64,000 bases of DNA, from positions 245,547 through 309,546 of the forward strand of contig NZ_JAAGOB010000005.1 of NCBI RefSeq assembly GCF_010550695.1, given 5' to 3'. The stretch's first letter is position 1. Every line of letters begins with the position of its first letter. The translations under genes and the position numbers were made by a program. This DNA comes from Phytoactinopolyspora alkaliphila. Lineage in GTDB: Bacteria; Actinomycetota; Actinomycetes; Jiangellales; Jiangellaceae. This document shows positions 25,627 through 33,810 of this stretch, in pieces. The notes below the pieces were generated by a model, which was not told where the DNA came from, made no database searches, and was given only the letters and a program-made list of their open reading frames with translations.

Positions 25627-26655
25627 GTGAAACACCGCGTGCTCTGTGTCCGGCTCGACAATGCCGGCGACGTACTCCTGGCGGGGCCGGCGATCCGGGC
25701 GGTCGCCGCCTCCGGCGCGGCCGTCACGGTTCTGGCCGGTCCTTCTGGTGCGGAGGCCGCCCGGTTGCTGCCCGGTGTCGAGGACGTGATCGAGTGGCGA
25801 TGCCCGTGGGTCGACCTCGATCCACCAGCGGTCAACTCGGGTGACCTCGCGCTGCTGAAGATGCAGCTGCGCCTGCGCGAGTTCAGCTCTGCGCTGGTAT
25901 TCACCTCGTTCCACCAGTCTCCACTGCCTACGGCGCTCGTCCTCCGGCTTGCGGGAATCGACTGGATCGGCGCCCTCAGCGACGACTATCCGGGCTCCTT
26001 GCTGAACCTGCGGCATCGGCTGGAAGGAGACCACCCGGAGGCCGAGCGTGCCTTGTCCCTGGCGGAGGCTGCTGGATATCAGCTTCCTGCCGGCGACGAC
26101 GGGGCGTTGCGGGTACGTTCCGGGCTGCCGGACGTTCGGGCATTGACCGGAGACGGTCCCTACGTGGTGCTGCATCCCGGCACGTCGGCGCCGGCCCGCG
26201 CCTGGCCCGAAGACCGGTTCACCGAGCTGGCCCGGATGTTGCGTGCGGCGGGGCGGCGCGTCGTCGTGACGGGCGGGCCGGGTGAGGCGTCATTGACCCG
26301 GCGGGTGAGCGCGGCGGCCGCGGTGGATCTTGGCGGCAAGACCAGCATGACGGAGCTCGCGGCCGTTCTGGGAGGAGCCCTGGCCGTGGTGGTCGGCAAC
26401 ACCGGTCCCGCGCATCTGGCCGCCGCGGTGGGCACCCCGGTGGTCTCGTTGTTCGCGCCGACGGTGCCGGCCGCCCGCTGGGCACCGTACCGGGTCCCGT
26501 CGCTCATCCTCGGCGACCAGTTCGCGGCCTGCCGCGATACCCGGGCCGTCGCCTGCCCGGTACCGGGCCATCCGTGTCTGTCGTCCGTTCCCGCGGCGAG
26601 GGTGGCCGACGCCGTGTCCACCCTGATCCCGAGCGCAGAAAGGATCCCGGCATGA
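25627..26655 (+). CDS. GT9 heptosyltransferase-family glycosyltransferase
   Basis: 342 aa, GT-B fold of the ADP-heptose:LPS heptosyltransferase family. N-terminal VLCVRLDNAGDVLLAGPAIR carries the catalytic-loop Asp; the donor-binding half has VVLHPGTSAPARAWPEDRF and AVVVGNTGPAHLAAAVGTPV. Family members move L,D- or D,D-heptose from ADP. Enzymes for ADP-heptose are encoded directly downstream in the same operon, which supports heptose as donor. GTG start after GGGGAGGCGAGG. It is coupled to the next GT4 gene by ATGA. The acceptor cannot be LPS in this organism. Confidence 0.92.
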   Translation: MKHRVLCVRLDNAGDVLLAGPAIRAVAASGAAVTVLAGPSGAEAARLLPGVEDVIEWRCPWVDLDPPAVNSGDLALLKMQLRLREFSSALVFTSFHQSPLPTALVLRLAGIDWIGALSDDYPGSLLNLRHRLEGDHPEAERALSLAEAAGYQLPAGDDGALRVRSGLPDVRALTGDGPYVVLHPGTSAPARAWPEDRFTELARMLRAAGRRVVVTGGPGEASLTRRVSAAAAVDLGGKTSMTELAAVLGGALAVVVGNTGPAHLAAAVGTPVVSLFAPTVPAARWAPYRVPSLILGDQFAACRDTRAVACPVPGHPCLSSVPAARVADAVSTLIPSAERIPA

Positions 26656-27872
26656 AGATCGCGATGGTTTCCGAGCATGCCAGCCCGCTCGCCGTCATCG
26701 GGGGCGTGGACGCCGGAGGCCAGAACATCCATGTAGCGGCGCTTGCCAGCACGCTGGTCCGGCGAGGACACGATGTGACCGTGTTCACCCGGCGGGATGC
26801 TCTAGACCTCCCCGAGCGGGTCACGACGCTCGATGGGTACGTCGTCGAACACGTCCCGGCCGGTCCGCCGACGGAGGTTCCCAAGGACGAACTCCTCCCG
26901 CACATGAAGGAGTTCGCCGCGCACCTGAGCCGGAGGTGGAGCGCTGAGCCGTTCGACGTCGCCCACGCCCACTTCTGGATGAGCGGGCTGGCGGCCACCG
27001 AAGCGGCCGGGTTGGCGAAGGTGCCGGTGGTGCAGACCTTCCACGCGCTGGGCACCGTCAAGCGTCGTCATCAAGGCTCGAAGGACACCAGTCCGCCTGA
27101 CCGGATCGCCTGTGAGGAGCGTTTGTGCGCGGACGTCGACCATGTCATCGCCACCTGTAGCGACGAGGTGGAGGAACTGGCAGCGATGGGGCTGAGCCGG
27201 GAGAAGGTGTCCGTCGTCCCATGCGGAGTCGACCTCAGCCGGTTCCGGCCCAATCACACGTCGCCGGCGCTGTTCGCGCCGCCCAGACTTCTCGCGGTGG
27301 GCCGGCTCGTGGAACGCAAGGGGCTGTCCGACGTGGTCGAGGCGCTGGTCGATCTGCCAGGCGTCGAGCTGGTCGTCGCGGGCGGGCCACCAGCAGAGGC
27401 ACTCATGGCCGACCCGGAGGCCAACCGGGTGACGGATCAGGCCCGAGCCAACGGCACCGCGGACCGCGTGCGCTTCATCGGTTGCGTGGACCAGCAGCAT
27501 ATGCCAGACCTGTATGCCACCGCTGACCTCGTCGTTGCCGTGCCGTGGTACGAGCCCTTCGGCATCGTGCCGGTGGAGGCGATGGCATGCGCGCGCCCCG
27601 TCGTGGGATCTGCCGTGGGCGGCCTCCTGGACACCGTCGTTCCGGGTGAGACCGGCGAGCTGGTACCCCCGCGGGATCCGGCCCGGCTGGCCGCGGTCGT
27701 CCGCGACCTGCTGGGTGACCGCGCGCGCCGGGAAACGTACGGACGAGCGGGCGTCGAGCGGGTCCGAAGCCGGTACGGATGGGACACCGTGGCCGGGCAG
27801 ACCGAGGACGTCTACACGGCAGTAGCCCGCGCGGCGAGTGCACATCCCGCAGCAAGCCACCACGCGAGGTGA
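26652..27872 (+). CDS. Glycosyltransferase family 4
   Basis: 406 aa GT-B enzyme related to sucrose-phosphate-synthase/mannosyltransferase-type GT4 proteins. N-terminal IAMVSEHASPLAVIGGVDAG then GQNIHVAALA for acceptor and donor phosphate binding; VAHAHFWMSG; the E-x7-E donor motif is PWYEPFGIVPVEAMACARPV in the C-terminal domain. ATGA overlap with the upstream GT9 gene. It probably adds mannose, glucose or another hexose to the same glycan. No membrane segment, so it acts at the cytoplasmic face. Confidence 0.9.
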   Translation: MKIAMVSEHASPLAVIGGVDAGGQNIHVAALASTLVRRGHDVTVFTRRDALDLPERVTTLDGYVVEHVPAGPPTEVPKDELLPHMKEFAAHLSRRWSAEPFDVAHAHFWMSGLAATEAAGLAKVPVVQTFHALGTVKRRHQGSKDTSPPDRIACEERLCADVDHVIATCSDEVEELAAMGLSREKVSVVPCGVDLSRFRPNHTSPALFAPPRLLAVGRLVERKGLSDVVEALVDLPGVELVVAGGPPAEALMADPEANRVTDQARANGTADRVRFIGCVDQQHMPDLYATADLVVAVPWYEPFGIVPVEAMACARPVVGSAVGGLLDTVVPGETGELVPPRDPARLAAVVRDLLGDRARRETYGRAGVERVRSRYGWDTVAGQTEDVYTAVARAASAHPAASHHAR

Positions 27873-27877
27873 GAACA

Positions 27878-28504
27878 ATGACCTTGGCCACCCCCCATGG
27901 GCAGGAGCATCTGGATCTCCTGGCCGACACGCTTCCCCGCTTCCGGGACTGCGTCGATCTCGCCCACCGGTGGGGCACGGAACTCGCCGCGACTCTCTCC
28001 ACCGGCGGCCGGCTGCTCGCGGCCGGCAACGGTGGGAGCGCGGCCGAGGCGCAGCATCTGACCGCGGAGCTTGTGGGGCGCTACCACGAGGACCGTGAAC
28101 CCTACTCAGCGATCTGCCTGAGTGCGGAGACGTCGAGTCTTACCGCGATCGTCAACGACTATCCACCGGCGGAGCTGTTCGCCCGGCAGGTGGAGGCACA
28201 CGGCCGGGCCGGTGATGTTCTCGTGCTCATGTCGACCAGTGGCCGGAGCCCGAACATTCTGGCGGCGGCCCAGCGGGGGCGGAGCCGCGGGCTGCGGGTG
28301 TGGGCCTTCACCGGTGCTTGGCCGAACCCGCTGGCCGAGCTCGCGCATGAGGCTTTGTGTGTTCCGGCGCCGTCCACCGCCACGGTGCAGGAGCTTCACC
28401 TGGTGGCTCTGCACATCATGTGCGCCGGTTTCGACGCCGGCCTGGGCGTGGGCCTCGGTGACGGCCGAGACGCCGTGAGCGACGAGATCGGGGTGACTCC
28501 ATGA
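27878..28504 (+). CDS. gmhA: D-sedoheptulose-7-phosphate isomerase, GmhA type
   Basis: 208-aa SIS-domain enzyme. GmhA turns sedoheptulose 7-phosphate into D-glycero-D-manno-heptose 7-phosphate, the committed step to nucleotide-heptose. Diagnostic features: LLAAGNGGSAAEAQHLTAEL followed by VGRY, with the catalytic Glu; LMSTSGRSPNILAAA for phosphate binding; and the late VQELHLVALH with the catalytic His. It lies 5 bases after the GT4 gene, with GAGGTGAG as ribosome-binding site, and is ATGA-coupled to the HldE-like gene, so its product passes to the heptose kinase. A paralog is at 43771. Confidence 0.92.
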   Translation: MTLATPHGQEHLDLLADTLPRFRDCVDLAHRWGTELAATLSTGGRLLAAGNGGSAAEAQHLTAELVGRYHEDREPYSAICLSAETSSLTAIVNDYPPAELFARQVEAHGRAGDVLVLMSTSGRSPNILAAAQRGRSRGLRVWAFTGAWPNPLAELAHEALCVPAPSTATVQELHLVALHIMCAGFDAGLGVGLGDGRDAVSDEIGVTP

Positions 28505-29946
28505 GGCCGCGCGTCGTCGTCGCCGGCGACGCGCTGCTCGACGTGGACGTCGTCGGCGTGGCCAAGCGGCTGAGCCCGGACGCGCCGGTACCGGTGGTCG
28601 ACGACGTCGCCGAGCGTCTGCGACCTGGTGGCGCCGCGCTCGCGGCGTGCTTGCTGGCCGCGCGCGGCGCTGACGTCACGCTGATCGCGCCGTTGCCCGA
28701 CGACGACCCCGCCCGGCGGCTGCACGCGCTGCTGGAAGAGGTGGTGGCGGTGCGGGCGGTTCCGTGTGCGGGCAGCACGCCGGTGAAGAAACGGGTCCGG
28801 GCGGGCGATCAGTCCATCGTCCGCCTCGACAGTGGCGGCGAGCCCGGCGCCATAGCTGAGCTGCCGGAGGACGCCGCCCAAGCTCTGGCGTCGGCGGACG
28901 CGGTCCTGGTGTCCGATTACGGCCGGGGCATGGCCGCCGCTCCGGACTTCCGCGCGGTCCTGCAGGCGCTGCCGCACCGCCCGCCGATCGTCTGGGACCC
29001 ACACCCCCGGGGGGCGCACCCGGTGCCCGGCGTCACTCTGGCCACACCCAACGCGCAGGAGGCGACGGCGTGGATGGAGCGGTGCGGTCACTCGGTCAAC
29101 GGCTCCGGCGAGGGCTGGATGACGTCGCTGCGCCAGGCCGATGCGCTCCTGCACGCCTGGCGGGCCGGCGCTGTGGCGGTGACCCTGGGTAGCCAGGGTG
29201 CGCTGCTGTCACACGGGCACGGTGCTCCGCTGATGCTGCCGGCGCCGAGGACGAGCGGCGGTGACGCGTGTGGCGCCGGCGACGCGTTCGCGGCCACGGC
29301 CACCGCATTGCTCGGCAGAGGAGAGGTCAGTGAGGAGGCGGTGCGGCAGGCTGTCGTCGATGCGAGCCAGTTCGTCGCGGATGGCGGCGCCGCCGGCTTC
29401 ACCGCGCGGCTCGGCGCCCGAACCTCTCCGGACAGCGGCGAACGGCCGCAGCCGTGGCAGACCGACGCCGCCGAGGTGGCGCGCCGCGTGCACACCCGCG
29501 GCGGCGTGCTCGTAGCCACCGGGGGCTGTTTCGACCTCCTGCATACCGGCCACGTCGACTGCCTGCAAGCGGCCCGGAGGCTGGGCGACGCGCTGATCGT
29601 GTGCCTCAACTCCGATGAATCGGTGCGCCGGCTCAAGGGCTCGTCGCGGCCGATGGTCCCGGCACCGGACCGCGCCCGGATCCTGCAGGCCCTCGAATGT
29701 GTGGACGCGGTCCAGATCTTCGAGGAGGACACCCCCGCAGAGGTTCTCCGGCAGCTCCGCCCGCACGTGTGGGCCAAGGGCGGTGACTACGCCGGTGCGG
29801 AACTCCCGGAGCAGGCCGTCGTCGCCGAATGGGACGGACACGTCGTCACTCTTCCGTACATCGGCGGCTGGTCCACCAGTGCTCTCCTGGCCGCCGCCCA
29901 GTCCGCCGGCAACGACCGGTCACCGATCCAGAGGAGAAGCGCATGA
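28501..29946 (+). CDS. hldE: Bifunctional heptose 7-phosphate kinase / heptose 1-phosphate nucleotidyltransferase, HldE (RfaE) type
   Basis: 481 aa in two domains. Residues 1-310: PfkB-family kinase (VVVAGDALLDVDVVGVAKRL at the substrate site; TSGGDACGAGDAFAATAT with the catalytic Asp and anion hole). Residues about 340-470: nucleotidyltransferase with GGCFDLLHTGHVDCLQAARR (the H-x-G-H motif) and VCLNSDESVRRLKG. This order is that of HldE, which makes heptose 1,7-bisphosphate and then, after GmhB, ADP-heptose. The nucleotide (ADP or GDP) is not certain. Coupled on both sides by ATGA overlaps. Both active sites look complete. Confidence 0.92.
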   Translation: MRPRVVVAGDALLDVDVVGVAKRLSPDAPVPVVDDVAERLRPGGAALAACLLAARGADVTLIAPLPDDDPARRLHALLEEVVAVRAVPCAGSTPVKKRVRAGDQSIVRLDSGGEPGAIAELPEDAAQALASADAVLVSDYGRGMAAAPDFRAVLQALPHRPPIVWDPHPRGAHPVPGVTLATPNAQEATAWMERCGHSVNGSGEGWMTSLRQADALLHAWRAGAVAVTLGSQGALLSHGHGAPLMLPAPRTSGGDACGAGDAFAATATALLGRGEVSEEAVRQAVVDASQFVADGGAAGFTARLGARTSPDSGERPQPWQTDAAEVARRVHTRGGVLVATGGCFDLLHTGHVDCLQAARRLGDALIVCLNSDESVRRLKGSSRPMVPAPDRARILQALECVDAVQIFEEDTPAEVLRQLRPHVWAKGGDYAGAELPEQAVVAEWDGHVVTLPYIGGWSTSALLAAAQSAGNDRSPIQRRSA

Positions 29947-30626
29947 ATATCGGCACCGTCTTGGTCACTGGTGGCTCGTCCGGTCTCGGCGCGGCGGTCA
30001 CCCAGCTCTTGCAGAAGGAAGGCGCCCGCCCCGTGGTGCTCGACCGTAATCCGCCCGAAGCGGACGTCGATCACGAGATCGTCGATCTCGCGGTCCGTGG
30101 GGCCGCCGAGGACGCCGTCGAGCAGCTAGCGGCCCGCGCCGGCGGACTCGACGCCGTGGTGACATGTGCCGGGGTGGACTCGTGCGGGCCGCTGACGGGG
30201 GTCGCCGCGGACGAGTGGGAACGGGTCATCGAGGTCAACCTCTTCGGCACGGCCCGGGTGGTGCGCGCGGCTCTGCCACATCTGGAGCGGAGCAACGGCC
30301 GGCTGGTGACTGTAGCCTCCACCTTGGGTCTGCGCGCCGTCAGCGACGCGACGGCGTACTGCGCGTCGAAGTTCGGCGTTGTGGGGTTCACCCGGGCTCT
30401 CACCGCCGAGCTGGCCGGACGGGTGTGCGTCACTCTCCTGGTGCCGGGCGGCATGGAGACGCCGTTCTTCGACGGCCGCGACGAGCAGTACCGGCCGCCG
30501 GCGGACGCCAAGCTGAATCAGCCGTCCCATGTGGCCGGTTCGGTGCTCTTCGCCCTGCAGCAGCCCGCTGGATGTGAGGTGCGAGAGATCCTCGTGACAC
30601 CGTCCATGGAGAGCTCGTGGCCGTGA
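29943..30626 (+). CDS. Short-chain dehydrogenase/reductase (classical SDR)
   Basis: 227 aa. Cofactor motif VLVTGGSSGLGAAV, DLAVRG acidic patch, catalytic VASTLGL Ser region and Tyr-x-x-x-Lys as YCASKFG. ATGA-coupled to hldE, so it should act on a heptose derivative or other sugar nucleotide of the pathway. It is too short and of the wrong SDR class for the heptose 6-epimerase HldD, which is an extended SDR. A reductase or oxidase role is possible. Product not assignable. Confidence 0.87.
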   Translation: MNIGTVLVTGGSSGLGAAVTQLLQKEGARPVVLDRNPPEADVDHEIVDLAVRGAAEDAVEQLAARAGGLDAVVTCAGVDSCGPLTGVAADEWERVIEVNLFGTARVVRAALPHLERSNGRLVTVASTLGLRAVSDATAYCASKFGVVGFTRALTAELAGRVCVTLLVPGGMETPFFDGRDEQYRPPADAKLNQPSHVAGSVLFALQQPAGCEVREILVTPSMESSWP

Positions 30627-30630
30627 CGTC

Positions 30631-31647
30631 GTGCCATTGGTCATGGCCGAGAGTTCCCTGAACCAGTCCGCAGGGGCGCACGTGGCCATCCTCGACGAGG
30701 ACGAGCAAGGTGGACGGCCGGTGGCGCTGGCGTATCGTGCCCTCAACCTCGGAGACCTGCTGACGGCGGTGCCCGCGCTGCGGGGATTGCGCCGGGCGCT
30801 GCCGCGTCACCGGCTGGTGCTGGCCACGAAGCCCGGGCTGAGGCCGCTGATTCCCCTGATCGGCGCGGTGGACGAGCTGTTGCCGGCGGACGAGCTGTGC
30901 CCGCTGCGCTGGCCGTGGCCGGGCCCGGACGTGGCAGTGGACCTGCACGGCCGCGGCCCGGAGAGCCACCGTGTCCTGCTGGGCATAGAGCCGCGCCGAT
31001 TGGTGGCCTTCGCCGCGCCTGAGGTGGCCGTCGAAGGACCGCCATGGCGCCCGGGCGAGCACGAGGTACGGCGCTGGTGCCGGCTGGTCGAATGGGCCTG
31101 GCCGGGCTCCGCGTTCACCCATGACCTGGCGCTCCTCCGGCCGGCTACGCCTGCGGCCGTCCCTGGCGCCGTGATCGTGCATCCCGGGGCGGCTGCGCCC
31201 GCGCGGCGCTGGCCGGTCGAGCGGTTCGCCGAGGTAGCACGCTTTCTGGCACGTACCGGGCGGCCAGTACTCATCACCGGTTCCGCCGCCGAGGTGGAGC
31301 TCGCGGAGGCAGTGCGGGCGGCAGCGGATCTGCCACGCTCCGCCGTGCTCGCCGGCGCGACGTCTCTCGACGAGCTGGCAGCACTGGTCGCGGATGCCCG
31401 GCTGCTCGTCTCCAACGACACCGGCGTGGCACACGTCGCCACGGCGTTCAGGACGCCTTCAGTGGTGTTGTTCGGGCCGACATCCGCCGCCGAATGGGGG
31501 CCCCCGCCGTCGGACCGGCACATCGCCCTCGGCGACGGTGGCGGAGGAGACCCGCACGGAACCGTCCTGGACCCGGCATTGGCCAGGATTCAGGTTGACG
31601 ACGTGGTGGCGGCTGCCGAAGCCCTTCTGCGTTGCTCGGGCGGGTGA
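30631..31647 (+). CDS. GT9 heptosyltransferase-family glycosyltransferase
   Basis: 338 aa from a GTG at 30631; an ATG at 30643 is an alternative and the first 30 residues are variable. Heptosyltransferase motifs: YRALNLGDLLTAVPALRGLR, VIVHPGAAAPARRWPVERF, and LLVSNDTGVAHVATAFRTPS. It is the second GT9 enzyme of the cluster, so two heptoses or two different linkages may be built. It ends convergently with the epimerase gene and the two coding regions overlap by 58 bases. The GC-rich C-terminus encodes a glycine-rich stretch. Confidence 0.9.
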   Translation: MPLVMAESSLNQSAGAHVAILDEDEQGGRPVALAYRALNLGDLLTAVPALRGLRRALPRHRLVLATKPGLRPLIPLIGAVDELLPADELCPLRWPWPGPDVAVDLHGRGPESHRVLLGIEPRRLVAFAAPEVAVEGPPWRPGEHEVRRWCRLVEWAWPGSAFTHDLALLRPATPAAVPGAVIVHPGAAAPARRWPVERFAEVARFLARTGRPVLITGSAAEVELAEAVRAAADLPRSAVLAGATSLDELAALVADARLLVSNDTGVAHVATAFRTPSVVLFGPTSAAEWGPPPSDRHIALGDGGGGDPHGTVLDPALARIQVDDVVAAAEALLRCSGG

Positions 31648-32606
31648 GCCTTGCCGTTGCCCGTGGCATGCCGCCCGGCGAACCAGCGCACCGTCCGCGC
31701 CACGCCGTCGGCCAGGCTCACGCGTGGCTCCCAGCCCAACTGGCAGCGCGCGAGCGTGATGTCCGGCCGCCGCACTTTCGGGTCGTCCTGAGGAAGGTCG
31801 ATAAACACGATCTCGGAGCGGGAACCGGTGGCAGCCAGGACTCGCTTGGCCAGCTCCAGCATGGTGATCTCGTCGGCGCCGCCGATGTTGATGGGGCCGG
31901 CATGGGACGCGTCGGCCAGCGCCAGAATGCCGCGCACGGTGTCTTCCACGAAGCACAAGGACCGCGTCTGGCTGCCATCGCCCGCGACGGTGATCGGCTC
32001 CCCGGACAGCGCCTGATCTATGAACGTCGGGATCGCCCGCCCGTCGTTCGGACGCATCCGTGGCCCGTAGCTGTTGAAGAGCCGCACGATGCCGGTGTCG
32101 ACCCCGTAGCGGTTCCGGTAGGCGAAGGTGAGCGCTTCGGCGAACCTTTTCGACTCGTCGTAGACACCACGCGGCCCGATCGGGTTGACGTTGCCCCAGT
32201 AGTCCTCCCGCTGCGGATGTTCCAGGGGATCGCCGTACACCTCGGAGGTCGACGCCAGGACGAACCGGGCGCCATGCGCCCGGGCCAGTTCGAGGGCGTT
32301 GGCGGTGCCGGCCGAGCCCACGCGCATCGTCTCCACGGGATAGCGCAGATAATCCGCCGGCGAGGCGGGCGAGGCGAGATGGATGACCCGTTCTACCGGC
32401 TCGTCGACGGGCAGCGACACCGACACGTCGCATTCCGCCAGGGTGAATCGCGGATGGCCGCGCAACTCGACGAGGTTCTCCGGCCCCGAGGTGAGGAAAT
32501 TGTCCGCGCAGATCACCTGGTCACCGCGGTCCAGCAGGGCGGCGCACAGATGAGAACCGATGAAGCCGGCTCCTCCGGTCACGACGGTACGCGGTGTGGT
32601 GTGCAT
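31590..32606 (-). CDS. Extended SDR, UDP-glucuronate decarboxylase-like
   Basis: 338 aa. NAD-binding TVVTGGAGFIGSHLCAAL, then ASTSEVYGDPLEHPQREDYW, GNVNPIGPRGVYDESKRFAE with the catalytic Tyr and Lys, and RLFNSYGPRMRPNDGRAIP. These are close to UDP-glucuronic acid decarboxylase (UDP-xylose synthase) and dTDP-glucose 4,6-dehydratase relatives. It could provide UDP-xylose, or act on a nucleotide-heptose in this cluster; HldD proper is absent. The start at 32606 has GAGGAGGG upstream. The last 25 codons overlap the converging GT9 gene. A sigma-B-like promoter sits 29 bases before the start. Confidence 0.88.
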   Translation of the reverse strand: MHTTPRTVVTGGAGFIGSHLCAALLDRGDQVICADNFLTSGPENLVELRGHPRFTLAECDVSVSLPVDEPVERVIHLASPASPADYLRYPVETMRVGSAGTANALELARAHGARFVLASTSEVYGDPLEHPQREDYWGNVNPIGPRGVYDESKRFAEALTFAYRNRYGVDTGIVRLFNSYGPRMRPNDGRAIPTFIDQALSGEPITVAGDGSQTRSLCFVEDTVRGILALADASHAGPINIGGADEITMLELAKRVLAATGSRSEIVFIDLPQDDPKVRRPDITLARCQLGWEPRVSLADGVARTVRWFAGRHATGNGKAHPPEQRRRASAAATTSST

Positions 32607-32634
32607 GGGGCCCTCCTCGTTCGACACAGAGGCA

Positions 32635-32659
32635 GTACCCCGCCGGAAAAGGCACAAGC
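32635..32659 (-). promoter_or_regulatory. Sigma-B/sigma-F-like promoter upstream of the epimerase gene
   Basis: On the minus strand: GCTT (32659-32656), 15 bases, GGGTAC (32640-32635); one mismatch to GTTT-N15-GGGTAY. It places the transcript start about 20 bases before the ATG at 32606, just ahead of GAGGAGGG. It lies in the 72-base gap after the GT gene at 32679. Confidence 0.45.
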
Positions 32660-32678
32660 GCTATACCGTGAAGACCTC

Positions 32679-33674
32679 TCAACCGTGCCCGGAACCGTGC
32701 CGGCCGGTATCGACGGCGTCGTGCAGCACACGGTCCCAGTCCTTGAGGAACCGGTCCAGGTTGTACCGGGCCCGGGCCACCTCGCGTGCGACCCGGCCGG
32801 CTGCGTGGGCGGCGTCCGGGTCATCGAGAAACCGGGCGGCGGCGGCATAGAGGCGGGCCGGATCGGTCGTGACACAACCAGCTTCGGGTGGGACCGCCAT
32901 CGGCGCCTCCGTGCAGCCCAGGACGACCACCGGCATGCCGAGATGCATCGCTTCGAGCAGTGAGAGCCCCAGGGACGTCCAGCGGTGGGTGTGTACGTAG
33001 ACCCGCCGCTGGGCCAGCTGAGCGTGCATCTCCTCCTGAGGGAGGTCGGGTATCGGCGTGCACTTGCCGGCCGGGAAGGACAACGCTTCGGGGAGCAGGT
33101 CGACGCCCATGCCGAACACGTCGATCGGGACAGCCTCGGCCAGCATGGGCAACAGATCCGTCCCCACGGCACGGCCGCGGCGGACCGGCTCGTTCACTAC
33201 CACTCCCGCAGCCGCTCGTTCACCGGTGTACTGGTGTCCCGGATCGATGATGCCGTGATCGATCACGATGGTCGGTGCGGCGCCGTTGTCCCAGATCAGC
33301 TCATTGAAGTGGGTGACGTGAACGATGGGCACGGCACGCTGGTCCGCCATCGGATGCACGGTGGTGAACCCACCCGGAGGGGTGTTGTGCTCCAGGTACA
33401 CCGCCGACACGTCACGACCTGGATCCCGGCGCAGCCACGTCCGGACGAGCTCGACCTCGTGGGGGCGCTGCAGCACCACCACGTCCACGTCCCGGTTGGA
33501 CAGTTCGCCGAGCGGCACTTCCGCCGCGCTCTCCGGCCACGCATAGGTGCGCGCCCGGCCGCGGCCGTCCGATCCCCGGTCCGGTGAGACTGGGATCAGG
33601 TATTCGTGCTGCCCCTGAATGAACGCGGTGGTCCAGGACCCATGCAGGTGCCAGAGAAAGATGCGCATCCGCAC
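32679..33674 (-). CDS. Glycosyltransferase (GT-B, GT4-like)
   Basis: 331 aa with two Rossmann-like halves. N-terminal MRMRIFLWHLHGSWTTAFIQ, HVTHFNELIWDNGAAPTIVI, and in the C-terminal half VYVHTHRWTSLGLSLLEAMH then LGMPVVVLGCTEAPMAVPPE, the E-rich donor site of GT4 proteins. It is upstream of the epimerase gene on the same strand, 72 bases apart, and divergent from the carbamoyltransferase gene. It belongs to the heptose glycan cluster by position. Donor unknown. Confidence 0.8.
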   Translation of the reverse strand: MRMRIFLWHLHGSWTTAFIQGQHEYLIPVSPDRGSDGRGRARTYAWPESAAEVPLGELSNRDVDVVVLQRPHEVELVRTWLRRDPGRDVSAVYLEHNTPPGGFTTVHPMADQRAVPIVHVTHFNELIWDNGAAPTIVIDHGIIDPGHQYTGERAAAGVVVNEPVRRGRAVGTDLLPMLAEAVPIDVFGMGVDLLPEALSFPAGKCTPIPDLPQEEMHAQLAQRRVYVHTHRWTSLGLSLLEAMHLGMPVVVLGCTEAPMAVPPEAGCVTTDPARLYAAAARFLDDPDAAHAAGRVAREVARARYNLDRFLKDWDRVLHDAVDTGRHGSGHG

Positions 33675-33728
33675 CTGCGTTCCCTATCGGCCCACTTGTA
33701 TGCGCCCGGGCCTGCGCGAAAGAGAAGT

Positions 33729-33753
33729 GTTTCTTCCCCGGAGAAGTGGGCAC
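33729..33753 (+). promoter_or_regulatory. Sigma-B/sigma-F-like promoter upstream of the carbamoyltransferase
   Basis: GTTT (33729-33732), 15 bases, GGGCAC (33748-33753). About 36 of 39 bases around it match the element at 25561, including GAAGTG direct copies and GGAGAAGTGGGCAC. It is 57 bases from the start codon, far enough for a short leader with GAGGAGG. Confidence 0.6.
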
Positions 33754-33810
33754 AGCAGTACCGACACCAACGAGCGCACGCCGTCGTGTAAGCAGTGCGA
33801 GGAGGCACAG